Positions 1 through 8,933 of a stretch of DNA of 64,000 bases are shown here, in pieces. Origin of the DNA: Neoakkermansia glycaniphila (GTDB lineage Bacteria; Verrucomicrobiota; Verrucomicrobiia; Verrucomicrobiales; Akkermansiaceae); contig NZ_LIGX01000019.1 in assembly GCF_001683795.1 (NCBI RefSeq), positions 62,001 to 126,000 of the forward strand. The letters are read 5' to 3'. The notes beneath the pieces are model-generated. The model worked only from the letters and a program-made list of their open reading frames with translations. It had not been told where the DNA came from and did no database searches. Each line of letters starts with the position of its first letter. Positions within the stretch are counted from its first letter, which is position 1. The translations under genes and the position numbers were made by a program.

Positions 1-1505
1 GCGGGGTCGAAGCTGTACGATTTCCGGAGGTCGGGCTTGGAGAATTTGGTCATGTAGGTGTACTGCCATTCGGAGTTGACGATGTCGTGCCCCTTTTTGG
101 CTGCTTCGATGACGGGTTCCCGTTTGCCGTACCAGTAGTTGATGACGGTGTTCGGCGCGAGGGTGCCGGTGGTGGTGCCTCCGCCGTCGCCGTGGATGTC
201 GTGGCCGAGGATTTCATTCCATCCCATCATGCGTCGGCCTTTCCGGGAGAGGATCTGCGACATGCGGTTGGTGAAGTAGGTCTGGACGTCGTTGAGGGAT
301 TTGAGTCCCTTCTTTTTCATGAACGCTTCGATGGCGGGTTCACCCTGCCAGCAGTCCTTGTGGCGCACTTCGTCGCCTCCGAGGTGGATGATGGGGGAGG
401 GGAAGAGGGTGATGATTTCGTCCAGAATGTCGGAGAGGACTTCGTACACCTTTTCATTGGTGGGGTCGAGGGCGATGTTCTGGGTGAAGGTGGCGGGTAC
501 TTCGGAAGGCTGCTTGAGGGTGAGTTTGAGTTCCGGGTAGGAGGCGCAGAGGGCGGCGGAGTGGCCGGGTACATCGATTTCGGGGATGATGGTGATACCA
601 CGTTCGGCTGCATAGGCGACGATGTCCCTGATCTGGTCCTGGGTGTAGTAGCCTTCGTGCGGTTTGCCGGAGTATTTGCCGCTGCCCCATTTTTCGATTT
701 CGGTGTCGCGGCGTTTGCTGCCGATGCTGGTGAGTTTCGGGTATTTTTTGATTTCGATGCGCCAGCCGCCGTCGTCGGAGAGGTGCCAGTGAAGGACGTT
801 CATTTTGAGAAGGGCCATCTGGTCGATGATTTTTTTGACGGCATCGACTCCGTAGAAGTAGCGGGCTTCGTCGAGCATGAAGGAGCGCCACGCATAGCGG
901 GGGTAGTCGGTGACGGTGAAGGGGGCATCCGCCAGTTTCCATTCGGTTTTGGCCTTGTCCGCTTTCGGATCGAAGAAGGCGGGCGGGAGCATCTGGGCGA
1001 TGGTCTGAATGGCCGGGATGATGGCTTTCGGCGAGGCGATCTTGACGTTGAGAATGAATTGTTCCTTGTCCGGGTTGATTTTGACGAATGAGGTTTGCAG
1101 TGCGTATGCTTCCGGTCCGTGCTGCTGCAAGAGTCGTTTGTCTACGGAGAAGATGATACGGTCACGGAAGGCGTATGTGGCTTCCGATTTCTTCAAGGCG
1201 GCCTGTATGTTGAGGCCGTTGACAGATGCGGGAAGTTTCAGCCCCGTACCCTGGCGGAGGTAGCTGATGGCATAGGCCGCTTCTTTGCCGGGTTCGGTTT
1301 GTTTACCGTTGGTTCCGGACGTTGCGAGGTCTTCCGAGACGACGATTTCTGTTTGCGGGTCGAGGATGAGGGCTTTCCCTTCTTTTTCAATGGAGATTTC
1401 CGCCGGGCGGGGGATGACCTGTTCCTGCGCATGCAGGGAGGAGGGGGCGAGACATGCCGCGGCTGCGGCTGAGAGGGTGAGGCGCGTGATGGAGGAGGTG
1501 ATCAT
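1..1505 (-). CDS. Beta-N-acetylhexosaminidase, GH20 family, exported (3' end cut by window edge)
   Basis: Exo-hydrolase expected to remove terminal GlcNAc/GalNAc from glycans such as mucin O-glycans, acting in the periplasm or at the surface. The frame starts at ATG 1503-1505 and runs off the left edge, so 501 codons are visible. The N-terminus (MITSSITRLTLS, an Ala-rich stretch, then SSLHAQ) is a signal peptide. The GH20 catalytic motif HLGGDE lies at residues 374-379 (nt 386-369); D378-E379 should be the assisting Asp and acid/base Glu pair. A downstream MGWNEILGHD segment is also typical of GH20. It is divergent from tyrS. The family call is firm; the substrate (GlcNAc or GalNAc) is inference. 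Confidence 0.9.
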   Translation of the reverse strand, partial: MITSSITRLTLSAAAAACLAPSSLHAQEQVIPRPAEISIEKEGKALILDPQTEIVVSEDLATSGTNGKQTEPGKEAAYAISYLRQGTGLKLPASVNGLNIQAALKKSEATYAFRDRIIFSVDKRLLQQHGPEAYALQTSFVKINPDKEQFILNVKIASPKAIIPAIQTIAQMLPPAFFDPKADKAKTEWKLADAPFTVTDYPRYAWRSFMLDEARYFYGVDAVKKIIDQMALLKMNVLHWHLSDDGGWRIEIKKYPKLTSIGSKRRDTEIEKWGSGKYSGKPHEGYYTQDQIRDIVAYAAERGITIIPEIDVPGHSAALCASYPELKLTLKQPSEVPATFTQNIALDPTNEKVYEVLSDILDEIITLFPSPIIHLGGDEVRHKDCWQGEPAIEAFMKKKGLKSLNDVQTYFTNRMSQILSRKGRRMMGWNEILGHDIHGDGGGTTTGTLAPNTVINYWYGKREPVIEAAKKGHDIVNSEWQYTYMTKFSKPDLRKSYSFDP

Positions 1506-1696
1506 GTGGATGTGGCGTGTTTGATAATACGTCGGTTCCGGTAGCGTTCTTTCACTGTTTTACTGTTGTGCGTTTCTGGCAATATGATTGCGCCGCGCGT
1601 GCGGGCACGTTGCGCAATCCTTGTTTTCAAGAGGTTCTGTTTGCCGTTTTTCTGCCGTATAATGCGCTATGCTGACGTGCTTTCGCGATTCTCGGC

Positions 1697-1725
1697 TTGC
1701 ATGTGCGGGGTGGGGTGGGCATACT
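1697..1725 (+). promoter_or_regulatory. Candidate promoter of tyrS
   Basis: TTGCAT (1697-1702), 17 bp G-rich spacer, CATACT (1720-1725), 15 nt before the chosen tyrS ATG. A second possible -10, TATAAT at 1658-1663, has a weaker -35 (TTCTGT 1635-1640). Seen by eye only. Confidence 0.4.
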
Positions 1726-1739
1726 GGCGCCCACACGTC

Positions 1740-2924
1740 ATGACTCCTGAAGAACAACTCGATCTCCTGATGCGCGGGACGGCCAAGGTGCTGAATCCCT
1801 CCGAATTGCTGGAACGCCTGAAGTCGGGCCGTCCGCTTCGCGTGAAGCTGGGCGTCGATCCGACGGCTCCGGATATTCATCTCGGCCATACGGTGGCGAT
1901 CGAGAAGCTTCGGCAGTTCCAGATGCTCGGGCATCAGGCGGTGCTGATTATCGGCGATTTTACGGCGACGATCGGCGATCCGACAGGGCGTTCGGTGACG
2001 CGTCCGCCGCTGACCCGCGATGAGGTGCTGGCGAATGCCGAGACGTACACGGAGCAGGCTTTCAAGATTCTCGATAAGGAGAAGACGGAGATCGTTTACA
2101 ATGGCGACTGGTTCCGCAAGATGGTGTATGAGGAGGTTTTGAAGCTGAATGCCCGCGTGACGATGCAGCAGATTCTCGCCCGCGAAGATTTCCGCTCCCG
2201 CATCGATAGCGGGAAGGAGGTGCGCCTGCACGAGATGCAGTATCCTGTGATGCAGGGCTGGGATTCCGTGATGGTGAAATCCGATGTGGAGCTGGGCGGT
2301 ACGGATCAGCTGTTCAATATTCTGGTTGGCCGCGACCTGCAGCGCGAAGAGGGGATGCAACCCCAGATCGCGATGGTGCTTCCTCTGCTGGAAGGTTTGG
2401 ACGGTACGCGAAAGATGTCGAAGTCCTATGGCAATTATGTGGGTGTGAGCGAGCCTGCCGAGACGATGTTCGGCAAGCTGATGAGCGCGAGCGATGAGCT
2501 GATGGATCGCTATTATACGGTGCTGCTGGGCGAGTCCCGCGATGAATCCCTGCATCCGATGGAGGCCAAGAAGCTGTTGGCATGGAAGATTACGGCTCGC
2601 TACCATTCCGCAGATGATGCGGATGCAGCCCGCGCCGACTGGGAGACGCGTTTCTCGAAGAGGGATCTGGCCGCGGCGGATTTGCCGGAGGTGTCGATCG
2701 CCGCTTTGCCGGACGAGTTGAATTATATGTCGCTCGTGGCCCATTTGTTCGAGACGGTGTTCGATTTGAAGAAGTCGAACGGCGTGTTGCGCAAGGAACA
2801 TTTTACGCCGGGTGCGATTCAGCTCGACGGCGAGAAGATCGTCGATCCGTTCGCGTTGCCGGTGCTTCATCCGGGTGCGGTTCTGCGCCTGAGCAAGAAG
2901 CATGCCGTGCGCTTTGCGGCTTGA
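1740..2924 (+). CDS. tyrS: Tyrosyl-tRNA synthetase
   Basis: Cytosolic class I aminoacyl-tRNA synthetase charging tRNA-Tyr. The 394-residue product starts MTPEEQLDLL. The frame is open upstream to 1566, but the extra N-terminus has no family character and overlaps the candidate promoter, so ATG 1740 was chosen. HIGH-type motif HLGH is at residues 47-50 and KMSKS at 225-229. The C-terminal ~60 residues (GAIQLDGEKI...LRLSKK) are the S4-like RNA-binding part. Size and motif order fit the ~400-residue TyrRS subfamily (TyrZ-like). It is followed after 21 nt by a transporter gene, possibly co-transcribed. No T-box leader is seen. Confidence 0.96.
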   Translation: MTPEEQLDLLMRGTAKVLNPSELLERLKSGRPLRVKLGVDPTAPDIHLGHTVAIEKLRQFQMLGHQAVLIIGDFTATIGDPTGRSVTRPPLTRDEVLANAETYTEQAFKILDKEKTEIVYNGDWFRKMVYEEVLKLNARVTMQQILAREDFRSRIDSGKEVRLHEMQYPVMQGWDSVMVKSDVELGGTDQLFNILVGRDLQREEGMQPQIAMVLPLLEGLDGTRKMSKSYGNYVGVSEPAETMFGKLMSASDELMDRYYTVLLGESRDESLHPMEAKKLLAWKITARYHSADDADAARADWETRFSKRDLAAADLPEVSIAALPDELNYMSLVAHLFETVFDLKKSNGVLRKEHFTPGAIQLDGEKIVDPFALPVLHPGAVLRLSKKHAVRFAA

Positions 2925-2945
2925 GTTTGACGCCGGGAGGCAGGG

Positions 2946-3947
2946 ATGGACGCTCTGAGAAGACTGGTGGCACGGCTCGACCGTTTTACGACGGGGCTGC
3001 TGCTCAGTGTTGTGTGCGGCGTTTTCATCCCCTGCGGAGGCGGTGCGGAGGTCTGGTTCAAGCAGGCGACGAATGTCGCGATCATGCTGCTGTTTTTCCT
3101 GTACGGCGTGAAGCTTTCCCGCCGATCCGTGGTGGAGGGGCTTCTTCATTGGCGGTTGCAGGGGATGGTGGCGTTCAGTACGTTCGTGTTTTTCCCGTTG
3201 ATGGCTCTTGCCTTGCGCCCGGTGCTGTCTCCGCTGGTGACTCCGGAGCTTTATACGGGGCTGCTGTTTGTGAGCGTGCTGCCTTCGACGGTGCAGTCGA
3301 GTATCGCGTTTACGTCGATTGCTGGCGGCAATGTGCCTGCGGCAGTGTGTGCCGCTTCGGTTTCCAGCCTGCTGGGCGTGTTCCTGACTCCTCTTCTGGT
3401 GGGGCTGGTGCTGGTGTCGGGAGGCGAAGGCCCGTCGATGGGGGCTGATACGTTTTTGCAGATTTGCTATTTGATTCTGGTGCCGTTTCTGGCGGGGCAG
3501 GCGGTGCAACGATGGATCGGGAAGTGGGTGGCCGGACACAAGACGCTGATTTCATGGACGGATCAGGCGACGATCTGGCTGGTGGTGTATACGTCGTTCA
3601 GCGAAGCGGTGTTGCAAGGGCTGTGGATGAAGCTGCCGTTCTGGGCTTTGGCCGGGGTGGTGGCCGCATGCGTGGTTTTTCTGGCGGTGGTGCTGTTTTT
3701 CACATTTTTCAGCAGCCGGAAGCTCGGGTTTTCGCGGGAGGATTGTATAACGATTGTTTTTTGCGGGTCGAAGAAGAGTCTGGCAACAGGGGTGCCGATG
3801 ATGGGGGTGATTTTTGCGGGGTCTCCGCATTTCGATCTCGGTACGCTGGTGATTCCTCTGATGCTGTTCCACCAGATCCAGTTGATGACTTGTGCGGCTT
3901 TGGCCCGCCGCTGGCGGAAGGCCGGAGCGGATGACGGAGGGTTCTGA
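2946..3947 (+). CDS. BASS/YfeH-like sodium-dependent transporter (SBF-like)
   Basis: Inner-membrane protein of 333 residues with about ten hydrophobic segments and a cytosolic basic N-terminus (MDALRRLVARLDR). The segments GLLLSVVCGVFIPCGG, LLFFLYGVKLSRRS, SVLPSTVQSSIAFTSIAGGN and CAASVSSLLGVFLTPLL are typical of the SBF-like branch of the bile acid:sodium symporter family (the YfeH type). ATG 2946 has a GGAGG close upstream. The substrate is unknown; the family transports organic anions, and bile acid specificity should not be assumed. It may be in one transcript with tyrS. Confidence 0.88.
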   Translation: MDALRRLVARLDRFTTGLLLSVVCGVFIPCGGGAEVWFKQATNVAIMLLFFLYGVKLSRRSVVEGLLHWRLQGMVAFSTFVFFPLMALALRPVLSPLVTPELYTGLLFVSVLPSTVQSSIAFTSIAGGNVPAAVCAASVSSLLGVFLTPLLVGLVLVSGGEGPSMGADTFLQICYLILVPFLAGQAVQRWIGKWVAGHKTLISWTDQATIWLVVYTSFSEAVLQGLWMKLPFWALAGVVAACVVFLAVVLFFTFFSSRKLGFSREDCITIVFCGSKKSLATGVPMMGVIFAGSPHFDLGTLVIPLMLFHQIQLMTCAALARRWRKAGADDGGF

Positions 3948-4020
3948 GGCCGGGACGTTTTCCGAATATGGTGATGTTTCCGTTTGTCAGAACACGGACG
4001 GCGTGGTAGTCTTGTTGCCG

Positions 4021-4593
4021 ATGACGATGCTGTGGCGCATGCTGGCGGTTTGGATGGTGCTTCTCGCGCTGCCGGGATGCGACCGCGAAGAGTCGCAGAC
4101 GGAGGGGATGCTTCGGGATAAGCCGGCTGTGGCCGATTTGTCCGGGACATGGCGTATTTCTTCCGATTCGGAGAAGGTGAAGCCCGGCGGTGCTTCGATG
4201 CTGATTAAGCTGAGGCCGGACGGGACGTTTTTGTGGAAGAATTGCCTCGGATCTTCCGGGCCGGGCGGCGATGTGGCGGGTACGTGGGCGGTGAGCGATG
4301 AGATGCTGGCGAACGGAGAGACGCTGTACGGGGTGCGCCTGCAGTCGGACCGGGGGCCGATGTATTTGCGGGTGCGGGGTGGAAATCCCCGCAGTCTCGT
4401 GGTGCCGTTCGGCGATCCGGGCAAGATGGATGTGTTGCTGTTCGATCAGGCTGTGGCGGCGGAAGCGGTGGATGATGAGGCTGAGGAGGATTACGGATCC
4501 AAGTGTTTGTCCGAGATCGGGCAGTGTTTCAAGTCGCTGGGTATGGCTATTTATTACGGGGTGCTGTGGTTGTGGCGGCTGATCGCCTCGTGA
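4021..4593 (+). CDS. Putative lipoprotein with lipocalin-like segment, unknown function
   Basis: The frame is open from 3892, overlapping the preceding gene, but ATG 4021 gives a clean lipoprotein signal (MTMLWRMLAVWMVLLALPGC, Cys 20 as lipid anchor). The mature part holds a beta-strand-rich SGTWRI...IKLRPDGTFLW...GTWAV pattern resembling small lipocalin-like domains. It then has an acidic stretch (EAVDDEAEED) and a C-terminal hydrophobic helix (YYGVLWLWRLI). Probably 190 residues, attached to a periplasmic membrane face. No recognised family and no function assigned. ATG 3931 is an alternative start that would hide the signal. Confidence 0.65.
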   Translation: MTMLWRMLAVWMVLLALPGCDREESQTEGMLRDKPAVADLSGTWRISSDSEKVKPGGASMLIKLRPDGTFLWKNCLGSSGPGGDVAGTWAVSDEMLANGETLYGVRLQSDRGPMYLRVRGGNPRSLVVPFGDPGKMDVLLFDQAVAAEAVDDEAEEDYGSKCLSEIGQCFKSLGMAIYYGVLWLWRLIAS

Positions 4594-4631
4594 AGAGGGT
4601 GGCGTTTTTTGCTTTTGTACGCATTTTCTGC

Positions 4632-4660
4632 TTGCACGGAAAGGGGGGCGGGCATACGCT
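4632..4660 (+). promoter_or_regulatory. Candidate promoter of the nitroreductase gene (leaderless geometry)
   Basis: TTGCAC (4632-4637), 17 bp G-rich spacer, TACGCT (4655-4660). The ATG begins at 4668, eight positions after the last -10 base, so transcription would start at or one base before the start codon. Confidence 0.5.
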
Positions 4661-4667
4661 GGGAGAG

Positions 4668-5282
4668 ATGAAATTCATGGTTCGTATGTTTGTTCTGACG
4701 GGGGCCGGCTTTTTGATGTCCGCCATGACACCAGGAGCTGTTGCTCAGGATATCGCTCTTCCCGCTCCGGTGAAGTCGGGTGGGATGCCATTGAATGAAG
4801 CTCTGGCCAAGCGGGCGACGAAGCGTGCTTTCAGTGACAGGGAGCTTGAACCGCAGGCGTTGTCGAACCTGCTCTGGGCCGCTAACGGCGTGACGCGCCC
4901 AGACGGTAAGCGGACGGCTCCGACCGCACGCAATTTGCAGGAGCTTGAGCTGATCGTTCTGCTGCGTTCCGGCGCCTATGCCTACGATGCGGCGGCGCAC
5001 AAGCTGGTGCAGGTGTCGAAGGAGAATCTAATTCCGGTAGCCGGAGGCAAGGCTCCGGTAGAGATTCTGATTATCGGAGACAAGAACAAGCAGCCTTCTG
5101 CTGAATACAGGAGTGTGGATTCCGGTTTTATCGGGCAGAATATTTATCTGTTCTGCACGTCGGCGGGGCTGTCGTCCGTGTTCCGCGGTTCGGTGGATCG
5201 CTCGGCGCTGGAAAAGAAGTTATCTCTGGGCGAGGATAAGGTGGTTACGTATTCCCACAGTGTGGGGTATCCGGCCGAATGA
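4668..5282 (+). CDS. Exported nitroreductase-family (SagB-like) protein
   Basis: 204 residues from ATG 4668. A signal peptide (MKFMVRMFVLTGAGFLMSAM...AVAQ) is followed by a compact nitroreductase fold. KRATKRAFSDRELEPQALSN, LLWAANGVTRPDGKRTAPTA and ARNLQELELIVLL are the FMN-phosphate and ring-binding regions usual in SagB-type/nitroreductase proteins. The C-terminal half has FIGQNIYLFCTSAGL. Family members are usually cytosolic flavoproteins, so export is notable and raises the question of how FMN is acquired. It has its own promoter upstream and is followed 22 nt later by the ankyrin gene, which suggests one transcript. Confidence 0.85.
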   Translation: MKFMVRMFVLTGAGFLMSAMTPGAVAQDIALPAPVKSGGMPLNEALAKRATKRAFSDRELEPQALSNLLWAANGVTRPDGKRTAPTARNLQELELIVLLRSGAYAYDAAAHKLVQVSKENLIPVAGGKAPVEILIIGDKNKQPSAEYRSVDSGFIGQNIYLFCTSAGLSSVFRGSVDRSALEKKLSLGEDKVVTYSHSVGYPAE

Positions 5283-5304
5283 GAACGAAACCGATTTGCT
5301 TCCT

Positions 5305-6348
5305 ATGATGAATACTCCTTTCTTTTGCGGAATGCTCGTAGCCGGAGCGGCCATGGTGGCGTCGGCAAATGCTTCTCCCGACGATCTGGTGAGTGCCTGC
5401 AAGAGCGGCGATCTGGTGAAGGTGAAGAGCCTCGTAGGCAGCGGCGAGCGTGTGACGGCTCCGGGTTCGGATGGCGTGCTGCCTTTGATGGCTGCCTGTC
5501 TGAACGGGCATGTGCCTGTGGCCCGCTATCTGGTGGAGGCCGGGGCGGATGTGAAGACGCCCGACGATTATGGCTGGACGCCGCTCGCCGGAGCGGCGCG
5601 AGGCGGCAATATGGAGCTGGTGACGCTTCTCGTCGAGCAGGGTGCCGATCCCACCGGAAAGGGAGTGTGGCCGACGCCGATCGAATGTGCGGTGCAGGGC
5701 GGCAATAAGGATGTGGTCGCCTTTCTGCTGGATAAGGGCGCTCCTGCCAATGTGGTTTCCCGGTCGGGCGTGTCCCTGCTGATGGATGCATGCGGCCGGG
5801 GCGATGTGGCGCTGGCCGGACTGCTGGTGAAGCATGGCGCGGATGTGAACTTCAAATCGCCCGTAGGGCGCAATTGCATGACGTCCGCCTGTTTCGGCGG
5901 CCATCTGGATATGGTCAAGCTGTTGCACGGAAAGGGGCTTCCTTTGTGTTCCGTCGATAGCAACGGAGGCAGTTGCCTGTTGTTTGCCGCGATGTCGGGC
6001 AACGGCGAGTTGGTGAAATACATTCTCGATCACGGAAAGGACGAGAAGGGAGAGTCGATTTATGTCGATACGCTGGACAAGGATGAAAATACGCCTCTGC
6101 TTGTGTTGGTGAGCCGGGTGCCGTCCAAGGGCGTTGTCGATACGAAGATGATGGAATTGCTTCTGGAAAGAGGCGCCGACCCTAGCCGCGCCAATGCGAA
6201 AGGGCTGACGGCGATCGGTCTGCTGAAGGAGTTTTCCGGGAAGTTGTCGGAGGCTCTCGAAAAGGGCGCCGTCAATCCGGGGTTGAAGTCGCTTCTGGGT
6301 GAGATGAAGGAGATGGAGGCGAAGATGGAGAAGAAGGTCAGGAAATAA
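5305..6348 (+). CDS. Exported ankyrin-repeat protein
   Basis: 347 residues from ATG 5305 (ATG 5308 is equally possible). The signal peptide (MMNTPFFCGMLVAGAAMVASANA) replaces the longer upstream reading frame, which overlaps the previous gene. About seven ankyrin repeats follow, each with the G.TPL..A...G....V..LL..GAD pattern, for example around SDGVLPLMAACLNGHVPVAR and YGWTPLAGAARGGNMELVTL. The C-terminus is a charged helix (GEMKEMEAKMEKKVRK). Ankyrin repeats bind protein partners; no enzymatic part is present. The stop overlaps the gluQ start by one base (TAATG), implying translational coupling. Confidence 0.88.
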   Translation: MMNTPFFCGMLVAGAAMVASANASPDDLVSACKSGDLVKVKSLVGSGERVTAPGSDGVLPLMAACLNGHVPVARYLVEAGADVKTPDDYGWTPLAGAARGGNMELVTLLVEQGADPTGKGVWPTPIECAVQGGNKDVVAFLLDKGAPANVVSRSGVSLLMDACGRGDVALAGLLVKHGADVNFKSPVGRNCMTSACFGGHLDMVKLLHGKGLPLCSVDSNGGSCLLFAAMSGNGELVKYILDHGKDEKGESIYVDTLDKDENTPLLVLVSRVPSKGVVDTKMMELLLERGADPSRANAKGLTAIGLLKEFSGKLSEALEKGAVNPGLKSLLGEMKEMEAKMEKKVRK

Positions 6349-7226
6349 TGGCGGAGGCAAGAGAGGCGACAAGGTTTGCCCCCAGCCCGAGCGGCAGGCT
6401 GCATGTGGGGCATGTGCTGGCTGCCGTGGAAGCTCGGCGGCTGGCTGACGAGCTGGGCGGGCTGTGCCGTTTGCGGATAGAGGATATCGATTTGCAGCGT
6501 TGCCGGCCGGAATATGCGGAGGCGTTACTGGATGATCTGGCATGGCTGGGCTTGAGGTTCGACGGCGAGGTGATGGTACAGAGCAGGCGGATGGAAATCT
6601 ACCGGCAGGCGTTGGAGCTGCTGAAAGGCATGGGTGTGCTGTATCCCTGTTTTTGTACGAGGAAGGAGATTGCGGAGCGCATGGCGGAGATGCCGCGGGC
6701 ACCGCATGGCACGGCCTGTGATGCGTACCCGGGAACGTGCCGTGCGATGGGGCAGGGCGAGCGGGAGGCTCGACTGGCAGCCGGAGAGGCTCATGCATGG
6801 AGGCTGGATTGCCGCCGCGTGCAAGATGTGACTGGTTCTCTGGAATGGCTTGATTTGAATGAGGGACGGCAGGTTTGCGAGCCTTCGCGGCTGGGGGATG
6901 TGATTCTGGCGCGCAAGGATTTTCCGGTGAGTTACCATCTTGCGGTGACGGTGGATGATGCGGCGCAGGGCATCACGCATGTGACGCGCGGCATGGATCT
7001 GTTCGAGTCCACGCATGTGCATCGGGTCTTGCAGGCTTTGCTGGGGTTGCCCGTTCCTGTATGGAAGCATCACGGGCTGCTGTGCGACGAGTACGGGAGG
7101 CGGCTGGCGAAGAGGGACGGCGCGCGGTCGCTCGAATCCCTGCGTTCCGCCGGGATGGAGCCGGGCAGGCTGCTTGCCTCCATCGAGCAAGCTCTGGCGC
7201 GTGGAGGGGTGTGGAAGATGGAGTGA
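6348..7226 (+). CDS. gluQ: Glutamyl-Q tRNA(Asp) synthetase
   Basis: Cytosolic truncated GluRS paralog that attaches glutamate to queuosine-34 of tRNA-Asp. The 292 residues match the usual length of about 290-310; a full GluRS anticodon-binding domain is absent. HIGH-type motif HVGH is at residues 19-22 (FAPSPSGRLHVGH). The KMSKS equivalent is degenerate (LAKRDGARS). The zinc-binding Cys pattern typical of GluQ-RS is present (YPCFCTRKEI and YPGTC). Its start overlaps the ankyrin stop by one base. Convergent with the next gene, with 12 nt between them. Confidence 0.92.
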   Translation: MAEAREATRFAPSPSGRLHVGHVLAAVEARRLADELGGLCRLRIEDIDLQRCRPEYAEALLDDLAWLGLRFDGEVMVQSRRMEIYRQALELLKGMGVLYPCFCTRKEIAERMAEMPRAPHGTACDAYPGTCRAMGQGEREARLAAGEAHAWRLDCRRVQDVTGSLEWLDLNEGRQVCEPSRLGDVILARKDFPVSYHLAVTVDDAAQGITHVTRGMDLFESTHVHRVLQALLGLPVPVWKHHGLLCDEYGRRLAKRDGARSLESLRSAGMEPGRLLASIEQALARGGVWKME

Positions 7227-7238
7227 GCAGGCGGCCTT

Positions 7239-8189
7239 TTACTCGTTTTCCATATTTTGGAAGGCCTGCATGGGGTCGCGGAGATCGACGGTCTGAAGGA
7301 TGCGTGGTGCCACGGCATTGAAATCGTGTTCATCCGGGTAGTATGTCATGAGTTCGATGACGGCATCGTCCGGAAAGGTTTCGGGGGGTATTTCTGCGGT
7401 ATGAGAGTCGCTGCCCTTCGGCGAGGGTATGAGCCCGGCCTCGCGGTTGATCCGGAATTTGATGTGCCGCTTGGTATTGGGAATGGCTCGGTCATGGAGT
7501 ATGAGGGTGGTTACCCCATCCGGTCGGAACGAGGGTTCGATACTGACGGAAAGCTGATGGTTGGTAGGAAGCGCCACAGCCCGGAGTAATTTGTTGACGG
7601 GATCGCCTGTGGAAATGACCATGCCGGATGTCAGGGGTGCGTGGATGCGATCCACCAGCTGCATGGGGCGGTACAGGTCGAAGCCGGCAATGGGTCGCAG
7701 GTGATTCCAGAGATCTATTCTGGATTCGGGCGGCGCGTCTTTGGTGTAGATTTCCATGGAGCCTATGGTAGCCGTGTTTGGGTACCGGGGCAGAATATCG
7801 GATTGAACGTCTTTTGCCTGTTTGCCGAGGAGTGCGTGAAAAACGGAATCAAACAATTTTTGAGTGGTTGGATTCCGGGTGAAATCGAGTGACGGCAAGA
7901 CAGGGGGCGAAGGGCTTTTGATGAGGAGAAGTATATAGCGCGGGGCGATTTCGCGAGTGTCGACCAGGCAGAGCAAACTGTCGTTCTTATCTTGAAATCC
8001 GACAGCCATATATTCAGGGCGGATCAGAATATGGCGATGAGGTTGCCGGGTAGTCAGGTCGAAGAGCTGATTAACAGGCATGCCCGTTTCGATCATGGTA
8101 GGAGTCTGCGTCTGGGTTGGAGCTGGCAGGGGAGGCGGTGCGGACTGGTTCGCGAACGCGATGGCAAGGCAGGCGGATACGGGAATCAT
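7239..8189 (-). CDS. Unknown secreted protein
   Basis: 316 residues from ATG 8187-8189. The N-terminus (MIPVSACLAIAFAN) is a short possible signal peptide, followed by a Pro/Thr-rich linker (APPPLPAPTQTQTPT). The rest is mixed alpha/beta with no motif that I recognise. Possible promoter on this strand: TTGCAC (8243-8238), 18 bp, TATTCT (8219-8214). No neighbour gives a functional hint; it lies between gluQ and the ribosomal cluster. Confidence 0.65.
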   Translation of the reverse strand: MIPVSACLAIAFANQSAPPPLPAPTQTQTPTMIETGMPVNQLFDLTTRQPHRHILIRPEYMAVGFQDKNDSLLCLVDTREIAPRYILLLIKSPSPPVLPSLDFTRNPTTQKLFDSVFHALLGKQAKDVQSDILPRYPNTATIGSMEIYTKDAPPESRIDLWNHLRPIAGFDLYRPMQLVDRIHAPLTSGMVISTGDPVNKLLRAVALPTNHQLSVSIEPSFRPDGVTTLILHDRAIPNTKRHIKFRINREAGLIPSPKGSDSHTAEIPPETFPDDAVIELMTYYPDEHDFNAVAPRILQTVDLRDPMQAFQNMENE

Positions 8190-8517
8190 GGGAGAAGGGA
8201 AGTTATTCGATCAAGAATAACCGAAAATAAAACGGTCGTGCAAGCCGCGAAATGGGCAGCGGACGGTGATTTTTGTCATACAGCGGAACTATTTTCCGAA
8301 AGAGCGGAGAAATTCGTTTTTCAAAAAAATCTCAAAATCCGCAAGAAAAGGCTTGTCATCCCTAGAAAAATCATTATACTGTCGCTCCCTTATCAGCGCC
8401 TCTGGGTGCAATATAATCGATTTCTATCGGGTGCGCCTCCGGAAAAAAGGCCGATTTCCTGCGAAGGAGTCGTCAATTTTTCGTGGTCGCCCGGCGAACA
8501 AACAACAAGCAGGAAAC
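8190..8517. other. Intergenic region upstream of the ribosomal operon
   Basis: 328 bp without a supported gene. It holds the divergent candidate promoter for the unknown secreted gene, an A/T-rich tract (about 8308-8350) resembling an UP element, the rpsL promoter, and a roughly 130-nt untranslated leader before rpsL. A second -10-like TATAAT is at 8412-8417. Confidence 0.6.
8353..8380 (+). promoter_or_regulatory. Candidate promoter of the rpsL-rplN operon
   Basis: TTGTCA (8353-8358), 16 bp, TATACT (8375-8380), preceded by an A/T-rich upstream tract. The predicted start is near 8387, giving a leader of about 130 nt. Confidence 0.6.
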
Positions 8518-8901
8518 ATGCCGACCATCAATCAGCTCGTCCGTAAAGGACGCATTACTCCGGAAGTAAAATCCAAGTCACGTGCGCTTCACAGCTGTCC
8601 TCAGCGCCGCGGTGTATGTCTTCAGGTGATGACTCGTACGCCCAAGAAGCCGAACTCGGCTCTTCGTAAGGTCGCCAAGGTTCGTTTGACGAACGGCGAA
8701 GAAGTAATCGCCTATATCGGCGGTGAAGGCCACAATCTTCAGGAACACTCCATCGTGCTCGTGCGCGGCGGTCGTGTGAAGGACTTGCCCGGTGTTCGTT
8801 ACCATATCGTCCGCGGTGCTCTCGACTGCCTCGGCGTCGACAAGCGTCGTCAGGGTCGTTCCAAGTACGGTGCCAAGCGCCCGAAGGCCGCCGCCAAATA
8901 A
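8518..8901 (+). CDS. rpsL: Ribosomal protein S12
   Basis: Small-subunit decoding-centre protein, 127 residues. ATG 8518 has AGGAAAC just upstream; the frame open to 8266 is the untranslated leader read through. Conserved [11 protein letters not shown] and [12 protein letters not shown] are intact with both lysines present, the form associated with streptomycin sensitivity. First gene of the ribosomal operon. Confidence 0.98.
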   Translation: MPTINQLVRKGRITPEVKSKSRALHSCPQRRGVCLQVMTRTPKKPNSALRKVAKVRLTNGEEVIAYIGGEGHNLQEHSIVLVRGGRVKDLPGVRYHIVRGALDCLGVDKRRQGRSKYGAKRPKAAAK

Positions 8902-8933
8902 ATCATATCAACTAATTAAGAAATAATCATATC

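Noticed and set aside
1560..3539. 659-codon open frame on the - strand
   Set aside because: Antisense shadow of tyrS and the transporter; Arg/His-rich, no start signal.
8387..8517. Riboswitch or ribosomal-protein autoregulatory structure in the rpsL leader
   Set aside because: The leader is long enough, but I could not identify a convincing conserved fold by eye.
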